Source of the DNA: an uncultured Azospirillum sp.
GTDB lineage: Bacteria; Pseudomonadota; Alphaproteobacteria; RF32; CAG-239
Reading direction: 5' to 3'
NCBI GenBank assembly: GCA_902489675.1
Contig: CABUAP010000091.1
Location: 1-5,530 of the forward strand
DNA: 5,530 bases
In this document: one piece after another, positions 1-5,223 of the stretch
Layout: every line of letters starts with the position of its first letter
Position numbering within the stretch: the first letter of the stretch is position 1
Translations under genes and position numbers: made by a program
The notes under the pieces: model-generated
Database searches by the model: none
Told to the model about the DNA's origin: nothing
The model's input: only the letters and a program-made list of their open reading frames with translations

Positions 1-1
1 G

Positions 2-1033
2 TCCTTAAAAAATGCGGAGAAATATGATTCCATGCTGGCAGAATTAAAAACTCTGCAACAAAAACTAACAGATACCAAATATCAAAAAGACCTGTCATTT
101 ATTGAAATTATCTGGAATTACCATATTTACAAAAATTTTTCCGAACAATTGTCGATGTTTGAGCATATTTGCAAACCTTACGACACATCTTCTCGCAAAA
201 TGCTTCAATATTGCCTAAAACATATATCCAGATGGCCGTTTCTGCCGTTTGCATTGGCGGTATATTGGAACCGTACCAAAACCTACTTTGCCGCTGCGGC
301 ACGGATCAACAGAATTACAAAAAATTTTATTCCGGCGGCAAAGCGTTATTGTCCCTGTTGTGGCGGGCATTTTAAACATTTTATAGACTTTAATTACATT
401 GGCTTTGAATATAACCCGTGCCTTTACCCCGGTTATACACGTAGAAAAATTTGTCCTAAATGCGATTCTTTGCCGCGGCATCGGATTATTGCCTATTATT
501 TTAATCACCGGCTTGATGAATTAAAAAATAAACAAATCTTGATTTTTGGCATGAAAAGTGCCGAACACCGGTGGCTTGACCGCCTGAAAATCAAATACCA
601 AACTGCGGATCCGTACGGCGCTGCCGACCTCAAATATGACATTCAGAACATTGACTGCCCAGACGAACAATACGATATCATAATCTGCAACCATATTTTG
701 GAACACGTTGAGAACTACCGCAAAAGCCTGAAAGAAGTTTACCGGGTTTTAAAAAACAATGGCCTGATGATTCTGACAATACCCACCTTATGGCGCTTGA
801 GCAGCACTTTTGAAAATCATCCTGCAGACGGTCAGGTTGAAAAAATTTTATATTACGGGCAATTTGATCACCTGCGGATATTTGGCGCCGACATCCAAAA
901 ACATCTCGAAGCCGCCGGTTTTTCCGTCGAAGCCGTCAAAGGAAACAAGCTGCCTCGCAAACTGCAGGCGGTAAAAGGACCGGCAGAATATGATGATAAT
1001 ATTGTTTGGCTGTGTCGGAAAGACAGTAATTGA
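2..1033 (+). CDS. SAM-dependent methyltransferase (class I fold, Cys-rich N-terminus), 5' end probably outside the window
   Basis: Probable class I SAM-dependent methyltransferase; acceptor unknown. Numbering here is from the ATG at 32 (333 residues). The Cys-rich part has CPCCGG at 107-112 and CPKCDSLPRHR at 141-151, which could bind a metal. The catalytic domain follows: beta-strand ILIFG (169-173), where the usual glycine-rich SAM loop is degenerate (FGMKSAEHR), then YDIIICNHILEHVENY (214-229) and YRVLKNNGLMILTIP (237-251), matching the Methyltransf_11 post-motif and motif III regions. YGQFDHLRIFG at 275-285 matches the C-terminal part of a methyltransferase family I know from polysaccharide clusters. 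The frame is open to the window edge, and a coiled-coil-like pattern (A, Y, L, L, L) continues across the ATG at 32, so I favour a start further left. GGAGA at 16-20 lies 11 bases before that ATG, so a start at 32 remains possible. A role in surface glycan modification is inference. Confidence 0.82.
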   Translation, partial: SLKNAEKYDSMLAELKTLQQKLTDTKYQKDLSFIEIIWNYHIYKNFSEQLSMFEHICKPYDTSSRKMLQYCLKHISRWPFLPFALAVYWNRTKTYFAAAARINRITKNFIPAAKRYCPCCGGHFKHFIDFNYIGFEYNPCLYPGYTRRKICPKCDSLPRHRIIAYYFNHRLDELKNKQILIFGMKSAEHRWLDRLKIKYQTADPYGAADLKYDIQNIDCPDEQYDIIICNHILEHVENYRKSLKEVYRVLKNNGLMILTIPTLWRLSSTFENHPADGQVEKILYYGQFDHLRIFGADIQKHLEAAGFSVEAVKGNKLPRKLQAVKGPAEYDDNIVWLCRKDSN

Positions 1034-1058
1034 CTTTAGACAAAAACTATAGTAAATT
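1030..1058 (+). promoter_or_regulatory. Possible sigma70-type promoter for the small membrane protein gene
   Basis: TTGACT at 1030-1035 resembles a -35 box, and TAAATT at 1053-1058, 17 bases later, could be a -10 box. The -35 candidate overlaps the stop codon of the methyltransferase gene. No terminator is visible between the two genes, so read-through from the upstream gene is equally possible. Motif match only. Confidence 0.28.
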
Positions 1059-1095
1059 AATATCGAAAAAAATGTTTAATTAAATTATTAAAACT

Positions 1096-1392
1096 ATGCC
1101 TTACTTAATTTTGTTTTTCTTGCTCGCGATTGCCCTGGTAGCCGTTATTGTAATTGTTACACGCGCTGGGATACTTAACCGTCACAGTTCCGAAATCCAA
1201 ACATTTATGGAAATCATGGATAAAATGGCCGATTGTATCCCCGAAGAGAAACTGAAACAATTGCAAACCGAAATTTGTGACCGCCGGAATCTGATTCGTT
1301 ACGACAAAGATGACCGCTCCGATTACAAAACCGGAAAAACGAAAGCTTACGGACGGGTTCTCGATCTTTTGAACCAAAAGCTCGCCGGCTGA
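1096..1392 (+). CDS. Small single-pass membrane protein of unknown function (98 aa)
   Basis: I do not recognise this protein. Residues about 3-22 are an uninterrupted hydrophobic stretch (YLILFFLLAIALVAVIVIV), probably an uncleaved membrane anchor. A short basic step follows (TRAG, NRH), then a hydrophilic, mostly helical domain facing the cytoplasm or periplasm. That domain has two cysteines (47, 61), a charged segment DRRNLIRYDKDDRSDYKTGK (62-81) and a closing amphipathic helix AYGRVLDLLNQKL (84-96). There is no clear Shine-Dalgarno before the ATG, only A/T-rich sequence, which makes translation efficiency uncertain. The coding case rests on the open frame, the coherent membrane-anchor-plus-soluble-domain layout and the strong terminator 18 bases after the stop. 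It lies between a methyltransferase gene and the lpx operon but is insulated from the latter by that terminator. Confidence 0.72.
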   Translation: MPYLILFFLLAIALVAVIVIVTRAGILNRHSSEIQTFMEIMDKMADCIPEEKLKQLQTEICDRRNLIRYDKDDRSDYKTGKTKAYGRVLDLLNQKLAG

Positions 1393-1410
1393 AAAGAAAA
1401 CGAAAATGCA

Positions 1411-1447
1411 AAAAAAACAGAAACGCAAGCAGCGTTTCTGTTTTTTT
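1411..1447 (+). terminator. Intrinsic terminator after the small membrane protein gene
   Basis: A perfect 9-bp stem pairs CAGAAACGC (1418-1426) with GCGTTTCTG (1432-1440) around a 5-base loop AAGCA. Seven T (1441-1447) follow, matched by an A run before the stem that could lengthen it. The A run means it may also work on the - strand. It separates the upstream genes from lpxA. Confidence 0.88.
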
Positions 1448-1550
1448 ATGAATTGAAATCGGTCTTGAAACATTTGGTAAAGTTTTGTGTTTTTACTTTA
1501 CAACCGCATCTTTGTAAGCTACCACTAAATGATAAAACAATTCTAACTTT

Positions 1551-1555
1551 AAGGA
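1551..1555 (+). promoter_or_regulatory. Ribosome binding site of lpxA
   Basis: AAGGA lies nine bases before the ATG at 1565 and fixes that start. The 117 bases between the upstream terminator and lpxA must contain the operon promoter. Weak -35-like TTGAAA copies occur at 1453-1458 and 1465-1470, but none has a convincing -10 partner, so I do not call the promoter itself. Confidence 0.7.
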
Positions 1556-1564
1556 CATAAATCT

Positions 1565-2365
1565 ATGAGTAATATTCATCCTACCGCCGTAATCGAAGAC
1601 GGTGCTCAAATTGCCGCCAGCGCCAAAATCGGCCCTTTTTGTGTTATTGGTTCAAAAGCCAAAATCAGCGAAAATGTGCAGCTGATCGCTCATGTTACGG
1701 TCATGAATGACACAACCATCGGCGAAGGCACAATCGTTTTCCCGGGAGCGGTTCTCGGCGGCGGTCCGCAGGATCACGGCAACGAGTTTTTGCCGGAAGC
1801 CAAACTCATTATCGGCAAAAATAACATTATCCGCGAAAATGTTACCATGCACTGCGGCACCCCTAAAGAACACTTTACCACCACTGTCGGCGATAACGGA
1901 ATGTTTATGGTCAACAGCCACATTGCCCATGACTGCGTTGTCGGCAACAATGTCATTATGACCAACAATGCCGTTATCGGCGGCCATGTCCGGATCGGCG
2001 ACGGCGCCATTTTGGGCGGCAACTGCGCCGTGCATCAATTCTGCCGCATCGGCCGCAAAGCTATGATCGGCGGTTTATCAGGCGTTGACCGCGATGTTAT
2101 TCCGTTCGGTATCGTCACCGGTGACCGCGGCAACCTGCGCGGACTGAACCTGATCGGCCTCAAACGCAGCGGTTTTGCCCCCGAAGATGTCAAAGCAATG
2201 ACCCGTGCTTATATGTATCTGTTCAAATCCTCGGACGGCAATTTTGAAAGCCGTCTGGCCAGCGCTCACGAAAAATATAAAGACCAGGCGCTGATTATGG
2301 AAATGGTAAACTTCGTTGATGACGCCCTCAAAGGACGCCGCAACATCATGACTGCGGAAGCCTGA
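1565..2365 (+). CDS. lpxA: Acyl-ACP:UDP-N-acetylglucosamine O-acyltransferase LpxA
   Basis: First enzyme of lipid A synthesis: transfers a 3-hydroxyacyl chain from acyl carrier protein to the 3-OH of UDP-GlcNAc, in the cytoplasm. The 266 residues fit the family (262 in E. coli). Residues about 5-185 are left-handed beta-helix hexapeptide repeats, followed by a helical C-terminal domain. HIAHDC places the catalytic base at His122 (E. coli His125). His141, His157 (HQFC) and GLKRSGF (198-204) match conserved E. coli positions. Gly170 aligns with Gly173, the E. coli acyl-length ruler, compatible with a long (about C14) hydroxyacyl chain, though this is inference. Oddity: the E. coli QDLKY segment reads QDHGNEFLPE here, one residue longer and without a lysine matching Lys76. 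The ATG has a good ribosome binding site. The stop overlaps the lpxI start (TGATG), indicating translational coupling. Confidence 0.96.
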   Translation: MSNIHPTAVIEDGAQIAASAKIGPFCVIGSKAKISENVQLIAHVTVMNDTTIGEGTIVFPGAVLGGGPQDHGNEFLPEAKLIIGKNNIIRENVTMHCGTPKEHFTTTVGDNGMFMVNSHIAHDCVVGNNVIMTNNAVIGGHVRIGDGAILGGNCAVHQFCRIGRKAMIGGLSGVDRDVIPFGIVTGDRGNLRGLNLIGLKRSGFAPEDVKAMTRAYMYLFKSSDGNFESRLASAHEKYKDQALIMEMVNFVDDALKGRRNIMTAEA

Positions 2366-3210
2366 TGGAAAAGCAAAGCAAAAAACTGGGGATTATCGCC
2401 GGGGGAGGAACGCTCCCCCGCAGCTTAATCAAACATTGCCAAAACACCGGGCGTCGTTTTTTTGTCATCGCTGTGGAAGGCAATGCCGATCCGACCCTGT
2501 TTACCGAAAACGTGCCGCATATGTGGATCCGCATCGGTCAGGCCGGCAGCGGATTTAAGCGTTTTCGCGATGAAAAAGTAGAAGAAGTGGTCATGATCGG
2601 AACCATCCGCCGCCCCAGTTTCAAAGAACTGATCCCCGATATGCGGACAACTGCCTTTTTTGCCAAAGTCGGAGCAAAAGCATTGGGAGATGACGGCATT
2701 CTTCGCGCCCTGATCAAAGAAATTGAAAGCGAAAATATGCGGGTTGTCGGTATTCATGAAGTTATGAGCAATCTCTTGGCCAAATCCGGCATACTCGGCA
2801 AAGTTAAACCCGGCAAAGAAGACCTGATCGATATAAAACGCGGCGTACAGACCGCATTTGAACTCGGAAAGCTGGACATCGGTCAATCGGTTGTTATCCA
2901 GCAGGGACTGGTCTTGGGAGTCGAAGCCATTGAGGGAACCGATGAACTGATCAAACGCTGCGGCAGTTACAAACGCAAAGGCAGCGGCGGGGTTTTGGTT
3001 AAACTGCGCAAACCCCAGCAGGATATGCGCATAGACCTGCCGACCATCGGCACCCGCACCATCGAAAATGCTAAAGCCAGCGGCCTAAACGGTTTGGCCG
3101 TGCACGCTGGCAACACATTAATAGTTGACGAAGCGGAAGTTATTAAAGCCGCTGACAAAGCCGGGCTGTTTGTTGTCGGAATTGAACCGGGAGAATATCT
3201 TGAACAATAA
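2365..3210 (+). CDS. lpxI: UDP-2,3-diacylglucosamine pyrophosphatase LpxI
   Basis: Hydrolyses UDP-2,3-diacylglucosamine to 2,3-diacylglucosamine 1-phosphate (lipid X) and UMP. It does the job of LpxH in many bacteria that lack LpxH, notably Alphaproteobacteria. At 281 residues it is close to the Caulobacter enzyme. The N-terminal domain opens with LGIIAGGGTLPR (8-19), typical of this family (formerly DUF1009). A middle stretch includes GDDGILRALIKEIE (108-121). The C-terminal domain holds GLVLGVEAIEGTDELIKRCG (181-200) and KPQQDMRIDLPTIG (216-229). Asp220 and Asp224 in the last motif lie where the catalytic aspartate (Asp225 in Caulobacter) is expected; I cannot say which is the match without an alignment. 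The ATG overlaps the lpxA stop by one base, with a weak GGAAG four bases upstream, so translation is probably coupled. Its own 3' end carries the lpxB ribosome binding site and start. Confidence 0.95.
   Translation: MEKQSKKLGIIAGGGTLPRSLIKHCQNTGRRFFVIAVEGNADPTLFTENVPHMWIRIGQAGSGFKRFRDEKVEEVVMIGTIRRPSFKELIPDMRTTAFFAKVGAKALGDDGILRALIKEIESENMRVVGIHEVMSNLLAKSGILGKVKPGKEDLIDIKRGVQTAFELGKLDIGQSVVIQQGLVLGVEAIEGTDELIKRCGSYKRKGSGGVLVKLRKPQQDMRIDLPTIGTRTIENAKASGLNGLAVHAGNTLIVDEAEVIKAADKAGLFVVGIEPGEYLEQ
3189..3193 (+). promoter_or_regulatory. Shine-Dalgarno that sets the lpxB start at TTG 3200
   Basis: GGGAG inside the last codons of lpxI lies six bases before TTG at 3200. This strong match with ideal spacing, directly ahead of the conserved LpxB N-terminus, is what decides the lpxB start. 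Confidence 0.75.
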
Positions 3211-4372
3211 CCTGAAAATATATCTGATTGCCGGGGAACCTTCCGGCGATGCGCTTGGCGCCCGACTGATGCGCGCCTTAAAAAGCAAAACCGCCGGTAA
3301 AGTCGAATTTTTCGGCATCGGCGGCGACACCATGGAAAAAGAAGGCATGAAATCGCTGTTTGATATTTCCGAACTGGCCATTATGGGGCTATGCGAAGTT
3401 ATTCCCAGCATTCCCAAAGTCCTCAAAAGAATACGGCAAACAGTAGACGACATTCTGCGTATCCGTCCCGATGTGGTGATTTCTATCGACAGCTGGAGTT
3501 TCGGCAGCCGGGTACAAAAAAAACTGCGCACCTTAAAGACCGGGATTCCGCAAGTTCATTATGTAGCACCCCAAGTTTGGGCCTGGAAAAAAAAGCGGGC
3601 AAAAACCATGCATAAATACGTCGACCGCCTACTGACCTTATTGCCGCAAGAACCTAAATATTTTACCCCCTACGGCCTGCAAACCGATTTTGTCGGCCAT
3701 CCGGTCATTGAAAGCCCGGTGATTAACGGAGATAAAGAAGTTTTCCGGCAAAAATATAAGATTGATAATGATAAAAAAATTATCTGCCTGCTGCCCGGAT
3801 CCCGCCATAACGAAGTATCGCGCCTGCTGCCGGTATTTCTTGAAGCCGCAGAGCTTCTCAAACAACAACACCCGGAACTTTTCTTTGTTATCCCAACGGT
3901 TAAAACCGTCGCCGCAAGAGTAAAAGCAATGCTTGCCAATGCTTCGCTTCCGGTTCTGGTTGTCGAAGGAGAAGAAGACCGCCACAATGCCATGAGCGCA
4001 GCAACAGCTGCAATTGCCGCATCAGGGACAGTCGCTTTGGAACTGGCGATCGCCGATGTTCCGCATATTATCGGTTATAAAGTCGCTCCGCTGACAGCGG
4101 CATTGGTTAAGCACTTTTTGCATATCCAGTTTGTGAACCTGTCAAATATCTTGCTCGGGCGCGAAATTGTTCCCGAACTTTTGCAGGAACGCTGCATTGC
4201 CGCCAACATCGTCCTTTATATTAACCGTTTTCTTGAACAGGACAGTTTTTATCGCTACCAGAAAGAGGGGTTCCAAAAAGTGCGGACGATACTTGGGCTG
4301 GGCGAGCAAAAACCGAGCGAAAATGCAGCCGATATCATTCTGAATATGATCCGCCAAAAGAACGCCGCTTAA
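3200..4372 (+). CDS. lpxB: Lipid-A-disaccharide synthase LpxB
   Basis: GT19 glycosyltransferase: joins UDP-2,3-diacylglucosamine and lipid X to give the beta-1,6 lipid A disaccharide 1-phosphate plus UDP, at the inner face of the cytoplasmic membrane. With a TTG start at 3200 the protein has 390 residues (382 in E. coli). Motifs in order: AGEPSGD (11-17), ELAIMGLCEVIP (58-69), ISIDSWSFG (94-102) with Asp97 matching essential E. coli Asp98, HYVAPQVWAWK (120-130), FVGHPV (164-169), LLPGSR (197-202) with Arg202 matching essential Arg201, AASGTVALELA (273-283) and LLGREIVPELLQE (318-330). The same frame is open back to a TTG at 3125, but that would add 25 residues overlapping lpxI with no family match. 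The start overlaps the lpxI stop by 11 bases. It is the last gene of the operon; a terminator follows. Confidence 0.96.
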   Translation: MNNNLKIYLIAGEPSGDALGARLMRALKSKTAGKVEFFGIGGDTMEKEGMKSLFDISELAIMGLCEVIPSIPKVLKRIRQTVDDILRIRPDVVISIDSWSFGSRVQKKLRTLKTGIPQVHYVAPQVWAWKKKRAKTMHKYVDRLLTLLPQEPKYFTPYGLQTDFVGHPVIESPVINGDKEVFRQKYKIDNDKKIICLLPGSRHNEVSRLLPVFLEAAELLKQQHPELFFVIPTVKTVAARVKAMLANASLPVLVVEGEEDRHNAMSAATAAIAASGTVALELAIADVPHIIGYKVAPLTAALVKHFLHIQFVNLSNILLGREIVPELLQERCIAANIVLYINRFLEQDSFYRYQKEGFQKVRTILGLGEQKPSENAADIILNMIRQKNAA

Positions 4373-4387
4373 CCCGGCCATTTTATG

Positions 4388-4424
4388 AAGAAACGCCATC
4401 GACTTTTCCGATGGTGTTTCTTTT
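4388..4424 (+). terminator. Intrinsic terminator of the lpxA-lpxI-lpxB operon
   Basis: GAAACGCCATCG (4390-4401) pairs with CGATGGTGTTTC (4409-4420) over 12 bp around a 7-base loop. One pair (4395/4415) is G-U on the + strand and would be an A-C mismatch on the other, which confirms the orientation. Two A-U pairs can extend the base. The T tract (4421-4424) is short, so some read-through into the region beyond is possible. Confidence 0.8.
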
Positions 4425-4468
4425 AAGCATCCTCCCCGCAGTTTTTACAAATGCTTAAATCAAAAAAT

Positions 4469-4489
4469 CCCCCCACCTAGCCGGAGGGG
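4469..4489. other. GC-rich hairpin with a run of A on one side; possible - strand terminator or 5' hairpin of the neighbouring RNA
   Basis: CCCC-A-CC (4471-4477) can pair with GG-A-GGGG (4483-4489) with one A-A mismatch and a 5-base loop. On the - strand it is followed by six T (A run at 4462-4467), the form of an intrinsic terminator for transcripts coming from the right. On the + strand it would be the 5' hairpin of the element that follows. The mismatch is symmetric, so wobble pairs do not decide the strand. Confidence 0.45.
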
Positions 4490-4630
4490 CTCTTACAATA
4501 ATCCTCCAGTAAACAGGGGGTTCTATTAAGGATTTAAGCCTAACGGTTTGACCACGCTCAAAAGCGTAGAGCGGTGCCTAACGACACCTTAGTATTCAAC
4601 CCTAAAATGGAGGGTAGTCTGTAAGGCATC
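4486..4630 (+). ncRNA. Candidate structured RNA of unknown family (interrupted rod with apical hairpins)
   Basis: This 145-base stretch lies between two convergent operons, has no credible ORF and folds back on itself. Outer helix: CTTACA (4492-4497) with TGTAAG (4620-4625), plus a GC/GC pair outside a one-base bulge. Next: CCTCCA (4503-4508) with TGGAGG (4608-4613), linked to the first helix by A-U and G-U pairs. Then GGGGTT (4517-4522) with AACCCT (4598-4603), and TATTAAGG (4524-4531) with CCTTAGTA (4587-4594). Inside are the hairpins AAGCC-TAAC-GGTTT (4536-4549) and ACGCT-CAAA-AGCGT (4554-4567, or an alternative CGCTC/GAGCG stem). Five pairs are G-U on + and would be A-C on -, none the reverse, so I infer a + strand RNA. 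I see no clear promoter. It matches no motifs I know of tmRNA, RNase P or SRP RNA. A mobile palindromic repeat is the main alternative. Confidence 0.42.
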
Positions 4631-4633
4631 AAT

Positions 4634-4662
4634 AAAAAGATCCCTCGCAATGAGGAATCTTT
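4634..4662 (-). terminator. Intrinsic terminator of the trkH-PH domain gene pair
   Basis: AAAGATcCCTC (4636-4646) pairs with GAGGaATCTTT (4652-4662) around a 5-base loop. The inner odd pair (4642/4656) is G-U on the - strand and C-A on the +, favouring - strand use. On the - strand the stem ends in five T. It lies 17 bases past the stop of the PH domain gene. It might also end a + strand RNA, but that side has only three T. Confidence 0.72.
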
Positions 4663-4679
4663 ATCAATAACAACTCAAT

Positions 4680-5222
4680 TTACGGATTGGTATCCGCATC
4701 TCGATCATCACGATCACGTTCCTGATTGCTCTCATCCACAGCCTCTTCTATCCGGGCTTTTATCTGCAACGGATTATCAACATCAAAAAACTCTACCTTG
4801 GCACTGCCAGTACCCGAAAACAAAATATTTCCATAGCCCAACACCCTGCCCCAGAACGTTTGCTTAATCTGAATCGACTCAATTCTTTCGGTCTTAATTT
4901 CTTCCGTCTTAATCGAAATAATACCGCTTTTATAAACCACCCGGCGGTTGGTACAGACCATCTCCGTCAAGTGAAGCGACAGGTACAAAATAAACGGGTA
5001 AACACCAAGGATACATCCCAAGATCAAAAGCGCAACCGCTATATCCGTTTGTTTATCAAGATAAGAAGTAAAAGCAAGCGAAATTGACACCAATGCGATT
5101 ACCCCTAAGGTAGCAAACATCACATAAAACCACAGCCATCTAATCCAATGGTACTTGGCCTCGACCTTAATTTCTTCATCTTTGGTCATTGTCCCTTTGA
5201 CATATCCATTTTGGCTAAACAT
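4680..5222 (-). CDS. Membrane protein with bacterial PH domain (bPH2, YdbS-like)
   Basis: A 180-residue membrane protein. After a charged N-terminus (TKDEEIKVEAKYHWIR) come two hydrophobic segments, about 29-51 and 62-85, likely a membrane hairpin with both ends in the cytoplasm. The PH-like domain follows: CTNRRVVYKSGIISIKTEEI (90-109) and ERIESIQIKQTFWGRVLGYG (112-131), ending in ILFSGTGSAKVEFFDVDNPL (133-152). This is the typical bPH2/YdbS pattern of a membrane-adjacent beta-sandwich. The last 15 or so residues are almost all polar and charged (NQERDRDDRDADTNP), probably a disordered tail. Molecular function is unknown for this family; lipid or protein binding at the membrane is only inferred. 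The ATG has a strong TGGAGGA six bases upstream, inside the end of trkH, and is one base past the trkH stop, so the two are cotranscribed and probably co-translated. A later Met at residue 12 lacks such a site. Confidence 0.88.
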   Translation of the reverse strand: MFSQNGYVKGTMTKDEEIKVEAKYHWIRWLWFYVMFATLGVIALVSISLAFTSYLDKQTDIAVALLILGCILGVYPFILYLSLHLTEMVCTNRRVVYKSGIISIKTEEIKTERIESIQIKQTFWGRVLGYGNILFSGTGSAKVEFFDVDNPLQIKARIEEAVDESNQERDRDDRDADTNP

Positions 5223-5223
5223 T

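Noticed and set aside
1105..1473. 122-residue ORF on the - strand
   Set aside because: It is antisense to the small membrane protein gene and runs through the A/T-rich terminator stem. Its composition is Phe/Gln-rich and looks like a reverse shadow.
1496..1518. Inverted repeat TTACAA/TTGTAA upstream of lpxA as an operator
   Set aside because: Only six perfect base pairs with an 8-base spacer in A/T-rich DNA, so expected by chance. No regulator is linked to it.
1652..2038. 128-residue - strand ORF inside lpxA
   Set aside because: It is a mirror of the hexapeptide repeats of lpxA (repetitive Ala/Asp/Asn), a common shadow of this gene family.
2425..2886. 153-residue - strand ORF inside lpxI
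   Set aside because: It is antisense to a clear conserved enzyme, has no ribosome binding site or neighbours, and matches no family I know.
4451..4480. Leader peptide ORF MLKSKNPPT before a GC-rich hairpin, as in attenuation
   Set aside because: No ribosome binding site, no run of one amino acid, and no gene downstream on the + strand to be controlled.
4538..4583. Integron attC site, because GCCTAAC fits the RYYYAAC core motif
   Set aside because: attC needs an inverted partner of the form GTTRRRY. Here the second copy is a direct repeat, and I found no suitable inverted core nearby.
4461..4665. 6S RNA, tmRNA, RNase P RNA or SRP RNA
   Set aside because: The tmRNA tag and tRNA-like ends, the RNase P core and the SRP GGAAG-type loop motifs are absent. 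A 6S reading on either strand would leave an apical stem far too short beyond the central bubble, and I see no conserved bubble sequence.
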